A stretch of DNA of 64,000 bases from Mucilaginibacter sp. PAMC 26640 (GTDB lineage: Bacteria; Bacteroidota; Bacteroidia; Sphingobacteriales; Sphingobacteriaceae), in assembly GCA_001596135.1 (NCBI GenBank), contig CP014773.1:124001-188000 (forward strand), in the 5' to 3' direction. Of the stretch, positions 29,763-39,630 are shown one piece after another (the first letter of the stretch is position 1; each line of letters begins with the position of its first letter). Both the position numbers and the translations under genes were made by a program. A model generated the notes under the pieces. That model had not been told where the DNA came from, did not search any database, and saw only the letters and a program-made list of their open reading frames with translations.

Positions 29763-30014
29763 TTATCTCTGCACGTCCAACTCCATATCCGGCCTCGCTA
29801 TGGTTTGTGCCGGTACCGCCATTGCGGTGCTATCTCTAATTCCGAAGGCATAACGCAGTACGCGCACATAGATATTAAACTGCCGTTTCTCCTTTTGGCT
29901 GCTGCTGTAGGCCCATCCGGGGTTTATTTTGAAAAACCAAGGATTTTGAAACATACTGGGGCGCAATTGCGTAAAATGACGCGGCAGTATCTTCGCAATC
30001 ATATTATCAGCCAC
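29763..30014 (-). CDS. Unidentified ORF next to IS3 debris
   Basis: An 83-residue frame (KINPGWAYSSSQKEKRQFNI, later TIARPDMELDVQR) with no recognised domain. It directly abuts the IS3 remnant and could be the 3' end of a gene cut by it. Coding status is uncertain. Confidence 0.25.
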   Translation of the reverse strand: MADNMIAKILPRHFTQLRPSMFQNPWFFKINPGWAYSSSQKEKRQFNIYVRVLRYAFGIRDSTAMAVPAQTIARPDMELDVQR

Positions 30015-30086
30015 TAAGATTTCTTACAGTTAAGTTAGTATAAGTCAAATTCACCTCATAATGAGGTTCAATTAAAGTTCCTTCAT

Positions 30087-31175
30087 ATGAGCTATTTTTA
30101 CTGGTATTATATTGTAATATTCATGTTTTCGGCGCTACTCACTTGGTTATGTATTCCGTCAATTCTGCATGTGGCCCGCGCCCGCCATTTGTATGATGAT
30201 GTCGGTCACTTCCGTAAACAGCACGACCACGGTATTCCCCGCCTGGGAGGAATAGCCATATTTGCCAGCTTTAATATTACGTTACTACTTTTAAGTATGG
30301 TGGACAAGAGCCTTCCGATCACTCACCTCTTGACCGCCGGTACTATCCTTTTCGCCATGGGCCTGAAAGATGACCTTTCTGGGGTTAATTCGAGCACGAA
30401 ATTCCTGATCCAGTTTTTTGTCGCTGCCATCCTCGTTATTCCTGGCAATATCCGGTTAACCAGTCTATACGGCATATTTGGTATCTACGAGATCAGCTAT
30501 ATCATTAGTGTTATACTTTCCCATTTATTTGTTGTATTGATCGTCAATTCCTTTAACCTTATCGACGGTGTTGACGGTCTTGCTGCCGTCACGTGTGTGG
30601 TCGTGAACGGTAGTTTCACCATATTGTTTATTTATACCGGCCAGTTGGAGCTGGCCGCGATAGCTTTAATCATTACCGGAGCCGTTGTCGGATTTTTGCG
30701 TTTTAATCTAACGCCTGCTAAGATATTTATGGGTGATACCGGTTCCTTGCTGCTTGGTCTGATTTCAGCGTTCATGGCCATGAAATTCTTAGAGATCAGT
30801 AAATCTTCGCCCACCGGTGGACCTTTTAACTTTTCCGCACCGGCGCTGACGCTGGCTATTTTAATCGGACCGATCTTTGATACCCTTCGGGTCTTTACAC
30901 TTCGTATAATTAGAGGTGTTTCTCCTTTCACTGCCGACAGGAACCACATCCATCACCAAGTACTTCGTTTGGGTCTCAGCCATCTGCAAACAACCGTTCT
31001 ATTGGCGGCTATTAATATTCTATGTATTGTTATGGTCATTCTTTTCAGTAAAGTGAGTAATCTTACGTTGATCACGATGATTTTGGCTAATTCACTCTTA
31101 TTCAATTTGCTGATCACTTACCTTGTCAGGTGCAGAAGCCGGGAAACCTATGATCTCCGGAATCTTTTTGTTTGA
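30087..31175 (+). CDS. WecA/MraY-like undecaprenyl-phosphate sugar-1-P transferase
   Basis: The 362-residue integral membrane enzyme is expected to transfer a HexNAc-1-phosphate from UDP-sugar to undecaprenyl phosphate, starting a cell-surface polymer. The glycosyltransferase-4 landmarks are present: GIPRLGGIAIF (about 49-59), the Asp pair in GLKDDLSG (about 92-99), NSFNLIDGVDGLA (about 155-167), KIFMGDTGSLLLG (about 211-223) and the basic loop RNHIHHQVLRLGLS (about 288-301). The HIHH loop is typical of the WecA branch rather than MraY. It is isolated from other polysaccharide genes and flanked by IS3 remnants. Confidence 0.92.
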   Translation: MSYFYWYYIVIFMFSALLTWLCIPSILHVARARHLYDDVGHFRKQHDHGIPRLGGIAIFASFNITLLLLSMVDKSLPITHLLTAGTILFAMGLKDDLSGVNSSTKFLIQFFVAAILVIPGNIRLTSLYGIFGIYEISYIISVILSHLFVVLIVNSFNLIDGVDGLAAVTCVVVNGSFTILFIYTGQLELAAIALIITGAVVGFLRFNLTPAKIFMGDTGSLLLGLISAFMAMKFLEISKSSPTGGPFNFSAPALTLAILIGPIFDTLRVFTLRIIRGVSPFTADRNHIHHQVLRLGLSHLQTTVLLAAINILCIVMVILFSKVSNLTLITMILANSLLFNLLITYLVRCRSRETYDLRNLFV

Positions 31176-31345
31176 CATTACTATTGCATGGCGACCAAGC
31201 TTTTCGTCCAAATTAAGCACTCCTACAGCATTACATGCCCTAAACATACCGTCTTTAATTATCCAACTAACGCAACGTAGTTGGCACTGCAAGTGACTCT
31301 TCCGAACATCCATCATTTTCTGCAATCCTGAATCTAGAAGTTAGT

Positions 31346-31621
31346 TGGAGATTCCGGAGGCTTGATTATCCAATTACGTAGGTTTTAGAGCACCGATTTG
31401 TGTGGTCGGTTTTTCCAAGTCATTTCTTCAGTCATTAAATTAGCCTAGTCAAAGTGTGGTCGGTTCTTCCAAGTCATTTCTTTCAGTCAATAAATTAGCC
31501 TGGTCAAAGTGTGGTGGTTGTTCCAAGTCATTCCTTTCAGTCAATAAATTAGCCTGGTCAAGTGTTGCGCAATCGAATTATCATTTTCGGCTTGAGGTGG
31601 TCAATTGCCTCGGAATTTCCG
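31346..31621 (-). repeat. Inverted-end element, copy 4, with three internal tandem units
   Basis: Opposite in orientation to copies 1-3. One end is TGGAGATTCCGGAGGCTTGA (31346), the other GGAATTTCCG (31621). Between 31401 and 31563 a 54-55 bp unit (TGTGGTCGGTT, CCAAGTCATTTC, CAGTCAATAAATTAGCCTGG) is repeated three times with small differences; other copies have one such unit. Confidence 0.75.
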
Positions 31622-31714
31622 TTCAACTGACTCGTACTGATTTTATTTGTTGTTTTTAAGTAGTAAAACAGGAATCAGTTTACACAAATATTCCTCAGTC
31701 CTGATTTTACTTTA

Positions 31715-32019
31715 CTAGGCTACGATTTTTATTTTCTTAGTAGCGGGATGATCCGGCGTATAATAATTCAAACTGGCGTGAGTGCGCCGTTCGTTGTAAT
31801 GGCCAATGATCTCTGCGATGCTTTTCTTTGCCTCCTTATGGTTCTGTTAAACCTTTTTAGTAAGAACTCAGTCTCGGTAATTCCTTTAATGCGCTCGGCA
31901 AGTGCATTCTCATATGGACTGCCGCTTTGAGTCATATTAATCGCGATCCTATCTTCCTTTGACAGGGCTGTATAATTCTGAGAGCAAAATTGTAGTCCAC
32001 GATCAGAATGATGTATCAT
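31715..32019 (-). pseudogene. IS3-family OrfB, C-terminal fragment, frameshifted
   Basis: The minus strand reads IHHSDRGLQFCSQNYTALSK, ENALAERIKGITETEFLLKR and, after a shift near 31800, GHYNERRTHASLNYYTPDHP ending at 31715. This is the end of an IS3 integrase core, including the last catalytic Glu region (NALAER..KTE). The N-terminal part is missing. The OrfA remnant lies at lower coordinates on the same strand, the wrong order for one intact element, so they come from two insertions or a rearrangement. Confidence 0.85.
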
Positions 32020-32177
32020 TTACTTTTAACTAATAATAATTTATTTATTTTAGTGCGTTAGACAATTTTAAGCGTAAATCAACACTACAAGCTGAACGCG
32101 TTAATTGAAGCATAGCCATTCCGTTTCAGTAAGTTAAGTTTACGAAAAATCAATACGGATTAATTGTCGATCTAAAT

Positions 32178-33434
32178 ATGGAAAGTCAGAAAGAAATATT
32201 GAATAAGGTACATTTAACATGCGGGCCGATCTGTAAACAGAAAAGCATTGCACACAATTTGGGAACTGAATCAATCGCCAGTCAGGTCAAAACCTTTTTT
32301 ACTAAAATATTTGAAATGGCTGATTGGCCTGCAAGGTGGCATTGCGGTAACTGGAGCGATTTCCACGGCTGGCTTTACATTTGCTCAGATCTTGCTATCT
32401 GGACCTCTTATTTTGCCATACCGATACTACTCTTTCGTATTATCAAAAATCGAAAGGACATTCCGTTCCCTAAGATTCTGTGGCTGTTTATTGCCTTCAT
32501 TATTTTATGTGGCACTACGCATTTTATAGATGCCATCATCTTCTGGTGGCCGGCTTATCGTTTAAGCGCTATAATCCGTTTTCTGACCGGCATCGTGTCT
32601 TTATTCACGGTATATACCTTATACAAGTTGTTACCCAAGATTTATCGGTTAAGGACATTGGATGAGCTGGAGGCGGAAATCGTAGAACGAAAAAAAGCGG
32701 AGGAAGAAATCCGTCATCAACAGATCTTAATGAAAGCGACGGAGAATTTGATGGCAAAGAAGGATGAATTTATAACTATCGCCAGCCACGAACTCAAAAC
32801 ACCCTTGACCAGTATAAAATCTTACGTCCAGATTCTCTTAGCGAAGGCCCGTACCGAAGAAGATCATTTCAGGACTGAAGCGTTGACAAGGGTCGAAAAG
32901 CAGGCTAATAAAATGTCAACGCTTATCAAAAACTTCCTGAATAACGCCAAACTATTGGAGGGAAAATTTGAATTGAATATTGAAAGCTTTAGAATGCATG
33001 AATTATTAACCGAAGTGGTCGATGACTCAAAAATACATTCGAAAACGCACGAAATTACTTTGAAAGATTGTGAGGATGTATTTGTAATGGCTGATCGTGA
33101 AAAAATTAGTCAGGTTATGGAAAACCTGATCAGTAACGCCATTAAATATTCACCAGCTGGAAGTACGATTGCACTTGGCTGTAAAGTGATTGGTAACCAA
33201 GCCCAGATATCCGTGTCTGACACAGGCATTGGGATAGAACAAAAAGATCAGTCTAAATTATTTGATAGGTTTTACCGCGTCGAAAATGAAAAACTTAAAA
33301 ATGTGGCTGGGTTTGGGATAGGGCTTTTCTTGGTCGCAGAAATACTCCGATTTCATGAAAGCAGGATATTTGTGGAAAGTTTTCCAAACGTAGGTTCAAA
33401 ATTTTTTTTTAATCTTCATATATCTGATAATTAA
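32178..33434 (+). CDS. Sensor histidine kinase with ethylene-receptor-like membrane domain
   Basis: 418 residues. Residues 48-155 hold three hydrophobic segments and match the pattern of the ethylene-binding domain of plant ETR1 and bacterial relatives: CSDLAIWTSYFAIPILLF has Asp71 at the first-helix position, and FIILCGTTHFIDAI has Cys111 and His115 spaced as the ETR1 copper ligands Cys65/His69. A short coiled coil (about 160-190) leads to HisKA with phospho-His204 (ASHELKTPL), then HATPase_c with N-box ENLISNAIKYSP (315-326), DTGIGI (348-353) and GFGIGL (378-383). It should autophosphorylate on sensing a small ligand, but no receiver is adjacent. The true start could be Met47. Confidence 0.88.
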   Translation: MESQKEILNKVHLTCGPICKQKSIAHNLGTESIASQVKTFFTKIFEMADWPARWHCGNWSDFHGWLYICSDLAIWTSYFAIPILLFRIIKNRKDIPFPKILWLFIAFIILCGTTHFIDAIIFWWPAYRLSAIIRFLTGIVSLFTVYTLYKLLPKIYRLRTLDELEAEIVERKKAEEEIRHQQILMKATENLMAKKDEFITIASHELKTPLTSIKSYVQILLAKARTEEDHFRTEALTRVEKQANKMSTLIKNFLNNAKLLEGKFELNIESFRMHELLTEVVDDSKIHSKTHEITLKDCEDVFVMADREKISQVMENLISNAIKYSPAGSTIALGCKVIGNQAQISVSDTGIGIEQKDQSKLFDRFYRVENEKLKNVAGFGIGLFLVAEILRFHESRIFVESFPNVGSKFFFNLHISDN

Positions 33435-33451
33435 GATTTAATATGCCGATT

Positions 33452-33489
33452 CCAGGTACTTGCACCCGGGAACAAATGCGAGTGCCTGG
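33452..33489 (+). other. Hairpin after the kinase gene
   Basis: CCAGGTACTTGCA pairs with TGCGAGTGCCTGG (11 of 13 positions Watson-Crick, the rest G-T) around a 12-base loop, 18 bp after the kinase stop. There is no T-run, so termination is uncertain. Confidence 0.4.
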
Positions 33490-33930
33490 CTGCTTTCGGT
33501 TATAATAATGATCATGGCTGCAATTGCCGCACCGGTAGCTACTCCCCAGTTTTATGCAGCCAGATAATCACGGTACTTCACTTTCGTTGCAAATCTCTCA
33601 GTAATTTCCGGCATATTCAATTCCTGTATATCTTTTTAAATCGTAATATTGCCAGAAAGTACTAATAATTTAAAAATATTAGTACAACCAAACGCCTTAA
33701 TCTTATAAAATATGAGAATTACTACTTTTCAACAATCCATAGCTTTCAGACACTCACGGCAGCTTGCGCGGTTTATTAAGATCCAAATAGTTCCAATTCC
33801 TGCTGAGCAACCTTCCTAAATAAAAATCTAAGGCTATAAAGGAACCTTGATAGGCTCTAGGGGCTATACACTTGTAACTGCATTTATACGACCGAGAAAG
33901 GAGCAGCGTTCGCCCCTTCCTGAAATAATG
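33490..33930. other. Intergenic between convergent genes
   Basis: A short frame around 33465-33560 encodes a membrane-like stretch (LLSVIIMIMAAIAAPVATPQ) that could be a gene remnant. Otherwise nothing is recognised. Confidence 0.3.
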
Positions 33931-36900
33931 TTATTGAATTTTTAGAAATTTTGCAGTAGCCAGCTTCTTTCTTGAACTTGTCTCAAACATATCTATGATG
34001 TATGCACCAGGCATCAAATCGGATATATTTTGTTCAAAATGTTGAGATGCTGGAAAATTAAGTCTTTTTAACAATTTACCGTTAGAATTTATAATCTGAA
34101 ATTCCACCGATCGGCTGATCTTTTGCGCAATATTAACATTAATGATCTCCCTCGCTGGGTTAGGATAAAGCAGTATTGTATTAGGCATTATCCCGGTTGA
34201 GATTTCGTCATTAATAGTAACCAAGGAAGAGTAACTTATTGCGTCATTAACATCTGCTTGTTTTAGCCGGTAGATGCTTTCTGTCTGGCTAACAGGCGCG
34301 TTATCTGTAAACGTATATGTGCCTTTTGCGGCTGATTGAATCATGCCGAGATCAATAAACGTTTTGCCGCCATCCACACTTCTTTGTACGTTAAACGTTA
34401 TCACGTTATGTTCGTTTTTAGTTTCCCACGCAAGTTTAACATAATCGGCTTTAGCGGGCTTATCACCTGTAAATTTTACCAGCTGATAGGCACCCGGAAT
34501 ACTGCGGTGCATAATAAGGCTAAAGCGGTTGGCCCCATAAGTAGCTGCATTTGCCCTGTCGATATTAAAATTGTAAGTGCTGTTAGCAGTTATTTCCAAT
34601 GAATCCTTTCTAAAAGCATCTTTTAGAAATAACCGATAATAGGAGTCTATACTGTTTACCCCGGTGAACTCCAAGGAGTAAAGCCCTGTAGTTGGTCCCT
34701 CTGCGTATAATTTAATAGGCTCGGTCAAGTGCTCCAGGGTATTCATCTGGTTATAGATTAGCGGATACTTTTCGCTGGCAATACTGTAAAGGTATACCGT
34801 TTGGCTTGGGCCGCTTAAATAAGGTATATCCTCTTTTTCATCGTATGCATTGGTGCTGGCACCTCCAAAGGTTATGATTGTTTCATTGGTATAAAGGCTG
34901 TCCTGGATAAGTTTTACGCGCAGCAGCGGTTTGTTGTTCTGCAGGCTAAACACAGTTGGCACACCGTTTAATCCGGATCCTACAGGATAGGTGGTTTTAG
35001 AAGATTCCTTAAAAGTAACACCCGCAGCGGGAGAGATGCATTTCACAAAGAAGCCTTCGCCCGATAACACATAACGCGACCCCCCGTTGGCACTGGTACC
35101 AGTATTGGTGCCGACAGCGTTTGCCACCGCATTACGCAGGTATAAACTATACGAGCCACTTTTGTTAAGCGTGTAAATAGGAATTGCCGAGGGGTAGGCA
35201 GAAGACCCGGTAAACGCTACCTGCTCCAGGTCGACAGTTGATGGATAAGGATTGCCTACCAGGTTCATCCCATTCTTGTTCCCTGCATTGGCGCCTGTAT
35301 AGGACAATGCGGTTGTAAAAGGTGTGGCACTTAACGTGGTTGAGCCTGCACTGGTACCGGTGGCCGTTCCTAATTTGTTGTAGTAAGCGGCAGATGTTTT
35401 AAAGCTGGGGAGGTAAACCTGTACATCTCCGCTTATTACCTTGCCTACAAATTTTAAAGTAGATGCATTTGGAATGGGATACGGCGCAACAAAAGCGTTA
35501 CCACTTGTTGCACCCGCCTGTGCCAGGGTTCTGTCGCCCCTGTAAAAATAAAGAATGCCGTTGCCCATTGGCACGTATTCGTTTATACTGGCATAACCTT
35601 TATAGTCACTTACATTGACGTTTCGGGTTGCAGGGTCTGCGTCAGATTCTTTATAAACAAAAATAGATGGATTGTTATTCGGGGAGTAATCGAAGCCGTT
35701 GCTGTTTACAGATGTACCCAGTGTAGTACCTGAAGGTGTGCCCGGCCCGCTTATGTAGGAGTTTTTAATGATTTCCTTCATGTCAAAGCTATTTATTCCT
35801 ACCGAAGGGGTGTTAAGCAGAGCGGTGGTAGCTACGGGTGCAGATATTAGCCGGTAACCCCGGATGCCTCCCGACATAAAACGTTCCGCGTTAACAGTGC
35901 CCGTAATGGTGTAGCCAACACCAATTGTTGGTACGGATGCGGTTAGCGAAGCTGTACTCTTCAATGTTAAGGTTGATAATGGCAAGATCACTAAATTGCC
36001 TTTGGTTATATTTAAGACGTTATATATATCCACAGGCCCCCCGCTCATAGTTACCGTCCCGCCTGCGGAATTGTTAATGGTAATAATGCCAAAGGAAGCC
36101 CTATTGGTAGCCGCTGCCGCCGTATAAGTTTGCGTAGCCGCCGACCCGTTAAAGGTAATGCTAGATGAAGTGGTTCCATAGGTGATAGTGCCGTTATTAA
36201 GTACATTACAAGCAACATTAATTGTTTGCCCGTTTACTGCAAGAGTGGCGCCGTTATTAACAGTGAGTCCGTAAACAGTGCTGGTTGCAGCAATTGTAGC
36301 TGATGAAGAAAAGACAAAACTTTCATTACCGGAAAAAGTTGGAGTGGCTGACACGCCAACAACATTTGGGGAATAGGCACCTCCTGAATAAGTATATATA
36401 ACGCCCCCAGGGATAGTTAATACATTGGTTGCATCCGTTGCCACCGCACCTGATGTTGTAAAGGTTGATGGGGTATTTTGGTTAATGTATTCAAATTTGA
36501 TCCAATCGTCAGATCTGTTTGTGCTGGAAACTCTTGGCTCATCAATCACGCCGTTAAAGTATAAACTCCCTCCGCCTTCGCCAACACCTATATAAAGTGG
36601 GGTTGTTGCCGATGGAGTCATACTGATCGAAGCTGTTTTATATGCTGTACCATTTACGTAGGTGCTTAGCGTTGTACCAGTATATACGGCCTGAACATAG
36701 TACCATGTTCCTGTTGAAAACGCTGTGGGGTTGGGGGTAGTTGAGCGGTTGTTGGCTGTGCCAGACTCCGACTCGGGAATATTGTCGCTGTAAACCCCTA
36801 ATTTATACCCTCCGGAAGCGCCACCTGAGCTGCCTTGGTTGGTCATTAATTTTTGATCAATACCAATTCCACTTAATTTGACCCATGCAGACAGGGTAAA

Positions 36901-39630
36901 GGGTCCATTAATATTTACCGGGTTAGAAGTGATCTTTTTTGTGGATCCGTCGAAATTGTAGCCGGTGCCTATTTTACCAGCTACTAGATCAGCAGCTGAA
37001 ATGCCGGTAGTGATACCGTTATGCGTGGCTCCTATCGTGCCATCTATTACTGTGCCTGTGAATGCTGATTCATTGAAATGGAAAACAGCCTTGTAATTAC
37101 TGTCCCAGGTAGTTTGAAAAAATGCACTATTGTGATTGGCCGGCGCGTTAGCACAGCCAAAATAAAAGTATAAATTATTGTTATTTTGATAGGTCAAGGA
37201 GGGTACTTGTACCCAAACCAGTAATACGCCGTTTACCTGGTCGTAGCTTTCTACCTGGTAATTTAACTCACTTGCGGACCCGGTCTTGGTAAATGCGAAA
37301 TCATAGGCAGGGCCGTTCGGAAATTGCACTTTGTTAGAACAGCTACCAGGGACATAAACTAACGACGGATCAGAAACCCTTACAAGCACCGGAAAGTTAC
37401 TTTGGTTGGATGTAATCCCCATGGTTGTCGCAGCGCTAACGGTATTTAAAGTTAATGGTATCCTGTAAGCGTATGGGGAGATGTAGGCTGTACTGGTAAT
37501 ATTTACAGTTAGTGTTTGCGCATCAGTTAGTGCTCCATCAGATGCGGTAACAACAACAACATATGCATTAGTTCCCGCAGCTGAGCCTAAAGCTGCAAAA
37601 CTTGGTGGTGTAGTAAAGGTAAGCACCCCTGTTGTAGCATTAATGCCGAACTTAATCGCATCTGCTCCGCCTGTTATACTGTAAGTTTGCGTACTACCTG
37701 CATCAACATCGGTAGCAGATACTGTTGTAACAATCGCAGTATGCTCTGCTAATGAAACGGAACCGGTAGCGCCACCACCATTAGACGTAATCACTGGAGC
37801 TTCATTAACATTGGTAACCGCAATTGCAAATGTTTGGCTGGAACTTAATGTAGCAGCTGTATTTGCAGCTTGTACGGTAACGTTGTGGATTGTATTTGTT
37901 TCAAAATCCAGCAAGGCGCCATTGGCTACGGTTACTAAACCAGTTAAACTGTTGATGGTAAAACGGCCACCAGCATTGTCAGTTAAAGTATATGCTATAT
38001 CCGTTGAATATACTTCCATATCTATAATAGAGTAACCATAGCCGCCAACACGCTTTGTTCCGTAGATGCGCAGGTATCTGCCTACACTGCTAATGCCGCC
38101 AGACAAGCCTGTATTATCATTTATGGTAGTTGCATTTCCGTAAATGCTTCTTAATGTTGTAAAAGTTGTATTATCTGTTGAGATTTGGATCTGGTAATTT
38201 ACAGCGTAGGCGTTCTCCCAGGTAATTTTTACCCGGCTAATGTTATAGTTGGCTCCAAGGTCTACAGTAATGAATTGCGGATCTGAAAAAGCGCTGGACC
38301 AACGTGTTGCCGGGTTATTGTCAACTGCGCCTGACGCAGGGAACTGAGCGCCATTCTCCAGTGATGAAGTGGTAGCAGTTTTGTTTAAGGCAATGTTGGT
38401 TGTGTTGTTGCTGGCCGGTATGTTGGAGTAAGCCGTCAGCCCTACTGTTGTGCCGTTGGAAGAGTTCTCGGCGATGGTGTTAATGACTGCATTATTGTCA
38501 ACAGGTGTGGTCGGGTTTGGACTTACCACACCTATGGTAACTACGGAGTTGGCACTTCCTGATATGTTATAGCCTGTTACCGTATAATTGGTGGCCGCCG
38601 TTGTCGCCGTTGGAGTACCCGATATTTGGCCGGTGTTTGGGTCAAAAGTTAAGCCAGGAGGCAGCGGAGCATTAATGGCATACCCGCCGGTAGGTGGATA
38701 ACGATACACCTTGTCTGCAGTATAAGCCCCGGCGAAAAGATAGCCTGATGCAGTTGAAATGGTGCCCTCGGAGTCTGTTACAGCTATCGAATTTAATAAC
38801 GTCCCTGTTGCACTAAAAATCTTTACCTGGCTATTACCAGAGTCTCCTACGTAAATATTTCCTGCGGCATCTATAGATAAAGCAAGCGGACCATTAAATC
38901 CGGAAGCAAATACGCCCAAATATGTGCCAGTAGAGTTGTACTTGGTTAAATTGTTACCGGTTCTGTTAATTACAAAAATATTGCCGTTACCATCTACAAC
39001 CACACCGTCAGGATAACTCAGATTTGCGGTTGGGAGAGAAAGTAACAGTGTGCCTGCAGTATTGTATTTTTTTACAGAGTTATTGCCGTTAGATACATTA
39101 CGATCAGCGATATACAAATTGTCGTTCAAATCAATATTAAAACCAAGCGCATGAAAAAGGCCGGTAATAATTGTTGTTTGAAAAACCCCCGCTGAGTTGT
39201 ACTTATCCACGCGGCCGTTGCCATTAGTTGACGTGGTATTCAGCACGTAACCATTGCCTTGAGAATCAAAAACGATCCCTACCGGATTTAAGAAACTATA
39301 GCCTGTGCCCCATGTACCCTGGTACACGTTGGCGGAATTGAATTTACTGACGGTATTGTTAAGGTAATTTGTTATGTACAAATTGCCTGATGCATCTATA
39401 GCCATGCCGCTCGGGCCGTCAAATGTTGCCCCGGTTAATTGAACAGGTGTGCCAAAGTTTACAGTAGTGACAGCGCCACCAGTATTATAAGGCAATAAAG
39501 GGGCAATTGCACTACCGACTGTATAACTTTCTGGCGTAGAATAATTCAGCATAGGAACCTGGCCAAATATTAAGCTAGCATTAGTTGCTAATATAGCGTA
39601 GGTCAATAAGAATTTAACACTCCTTCTCAC
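33931..39630 (-). CDS. T9SS-exported multidomain adhesin-like protein (1899 aa)
   Basis: A signal peptide (1-23) is followed by NHL repeats (about 45-310; ATFDGPSGMAIDASGNLYIT), a putative-Ig segment (about 320-375), an F5/8 type C discoidin domain (about 405-540; LNKTATTSSLENGAQFPASG), cadherin-like domains (about 540-715), DUF2341 (about 717-850), a LamG/concanavalin domain (about 855-1055), a long beta-rich region with T9SS-associated motifs (about 1060-1800) and a C-terminal type A sorting domain (about 1815-1899; ILLYPNPAREIINV). This layout suits a large cell-surface adhesin or glycan-binding protein. No enzymatic domain is seen. It converges with the histidine kinase gene. Confidence 0.9.
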   Translation of the reverse strand: MRRSVKFLLTYAILATNASLIFGQVPMLNYSTPESYTVGSAIAPLLPYNTGGAVTTVNFGTPVQLTGATFDGPSGMAIDASGNLYITNYLNNTVSKFNSANVYQGTWGTGYSFLNPVGIVFDSQGNGYVLNTTSTNGNGRVDKYNSAGVFQTTIITGLFHALGFNIDLNDNLYIADRNVSNGNNSVKKYNTAGTLLLSLPTANLSYPDGVVVDGNGNIFVINRTGNNLTKYNSTGTYLGVFASGFNGPLALSIDAAGNIYVGDSGNSQVKIFSATGTLLNSIAVTDSEGTISTASGYLFAGAYTADKVYRYPPTGGYAINAPLPPGLTFDPNTGQISGTPTATTAATNYTVTGYNISGSANSVVTIGVVSPNPTTPVDNNAVINTIAENSSNGTTVGLTAYSNIPASNNTTNIALNKTATTSSLENGAQFPASGAVDNNPATRWSSAFSDPQFITVDLGANYNISRVKITWENAYAVNYQIQISTDNTTFTTLRSIYGNATTINDNTGLSGGISSVGRYLRIYGTKRVGGYGYSIIDMEVYSTDIAYTLTDNAGGRFTINSLTGLVTVANGALLDFETNTIHNVTVQAANTAATLSSSQTFAIAVTNVNEAPVITSNGGGATGSVSLAEHTAIVTTVSATDVDAGSTQTYSITGGADAIKFGINATTGVLTFTTPPSFAALGSAAGTNAYVVVVTASDGALTDAQTLTVNITSTAYISPYAYRIPLTLNTVSAATTMGITSNQSNFPVLVRVSDPSLVYVPGSCSNKVQFPNGPAYDFAFTKTGSASELNYQVESYDQVNGVLLVWVQVPSLTYQNNNNLYFYFGCANAPANHNSAFFQTTWDSNYKAVFHFNESAFTGTVIDGTIGATHNGITTGISAADLVAGKIGTGYNFDGSTKKITSNPVNINGPFTLSAWVKLSGIGIDQKLMTNQGSSGGASGGYKLGVYSDNIPESESGTANNRSTTPNPTAFSTGTWYYVQAVYTGTTLSTYVNGTAYKTASISMTPSATTPLYIGVGEGGGSLYFNGVIDEPRVSSTNRSDDWIKFEYINQNTPSTFTTSGAVATDATNVLTIPGGVIYTYSGGAYSPNVVGVSATPTFSGNESFVFSSSATIAATSTVYGLTVNNGATLAVNGQTINVACNVLNNGTITYGTTSSSITFNGSAATQTYTAAAATNRASFGIITINNSAGGTVTMSGGPVDIYNVLNITKGNLVILPLSTLTLKSTASLTASVPTIGVGYTITGTVNAERFMSGGIRGYRLISAPVATTALLNTPSVGINSFDMKEIIKNSYISGPGTPSGTTLGTSVNSNGFDYSPNNNPSIFVYKESDADPATRNVNVSDYKGYASINEYVPMGNGILYFYRGDRTLAQAGATSGNAFVAPYPIPNASTLKFVGKVISGDVQVYLPSFKTSAAYYNKLGTATGTSAGSTTLSATPFTTALSYTGANAGNKNGMNLVGNPYPSTVDLEQVAFTGSSAYPSAIPIYTLNKSGSYSLYLRNAVANAVGTNTGTSANGGSRYVLSGEGFFVKCISPAAGVTFKESSKTTYPVGSGLNGVPTVFSLQNNKPLLRVKLIQDSLYTNETIITFGGASTNAYDEKEDIPYLSGPSQTVYLYSIASEKYPLIYNQMNTLEHLTEPIKLYAEGPTTGLYSLEFTGVNSIDSYYRLFLKDAFRKDSLEITANSTYNFNIDRANAATYGANRFSLIMHRSIPGAYQLVKFTGDKPAKADYVKLAWETKNEHNVITFNVQRSVDGGKTFIDLGMIQSAAKGTYTFTDNAPVSQTESIYRLKQADVNDAISYSSLVTINDEISTGIMPNTILLYPNPAREIINVNIAQKISRSVEFQIINSNGKLLKRLNFPASQHFEQNISDLMPGAYIIDMFETSSRKKLATAKFLKIQ

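Noticed and set aside
31098..31325. 75-aa minus-strand ORF at the end of the WecA-like gene
   Set aside because: It overlaps the coding sequence on the other strand and has no family pattern.
31401..31563. Possible CRISPR array because of three spaced repeats
   Set aside because: The units are tandem with no unique spacers, and no cas genes are present.
31456..31659. 67-aa ORF with repeated KSFLSVNKLAWS
   Set aside because: It is a translation of the 54-bp tandem units in repeat copy 4, not a gene.
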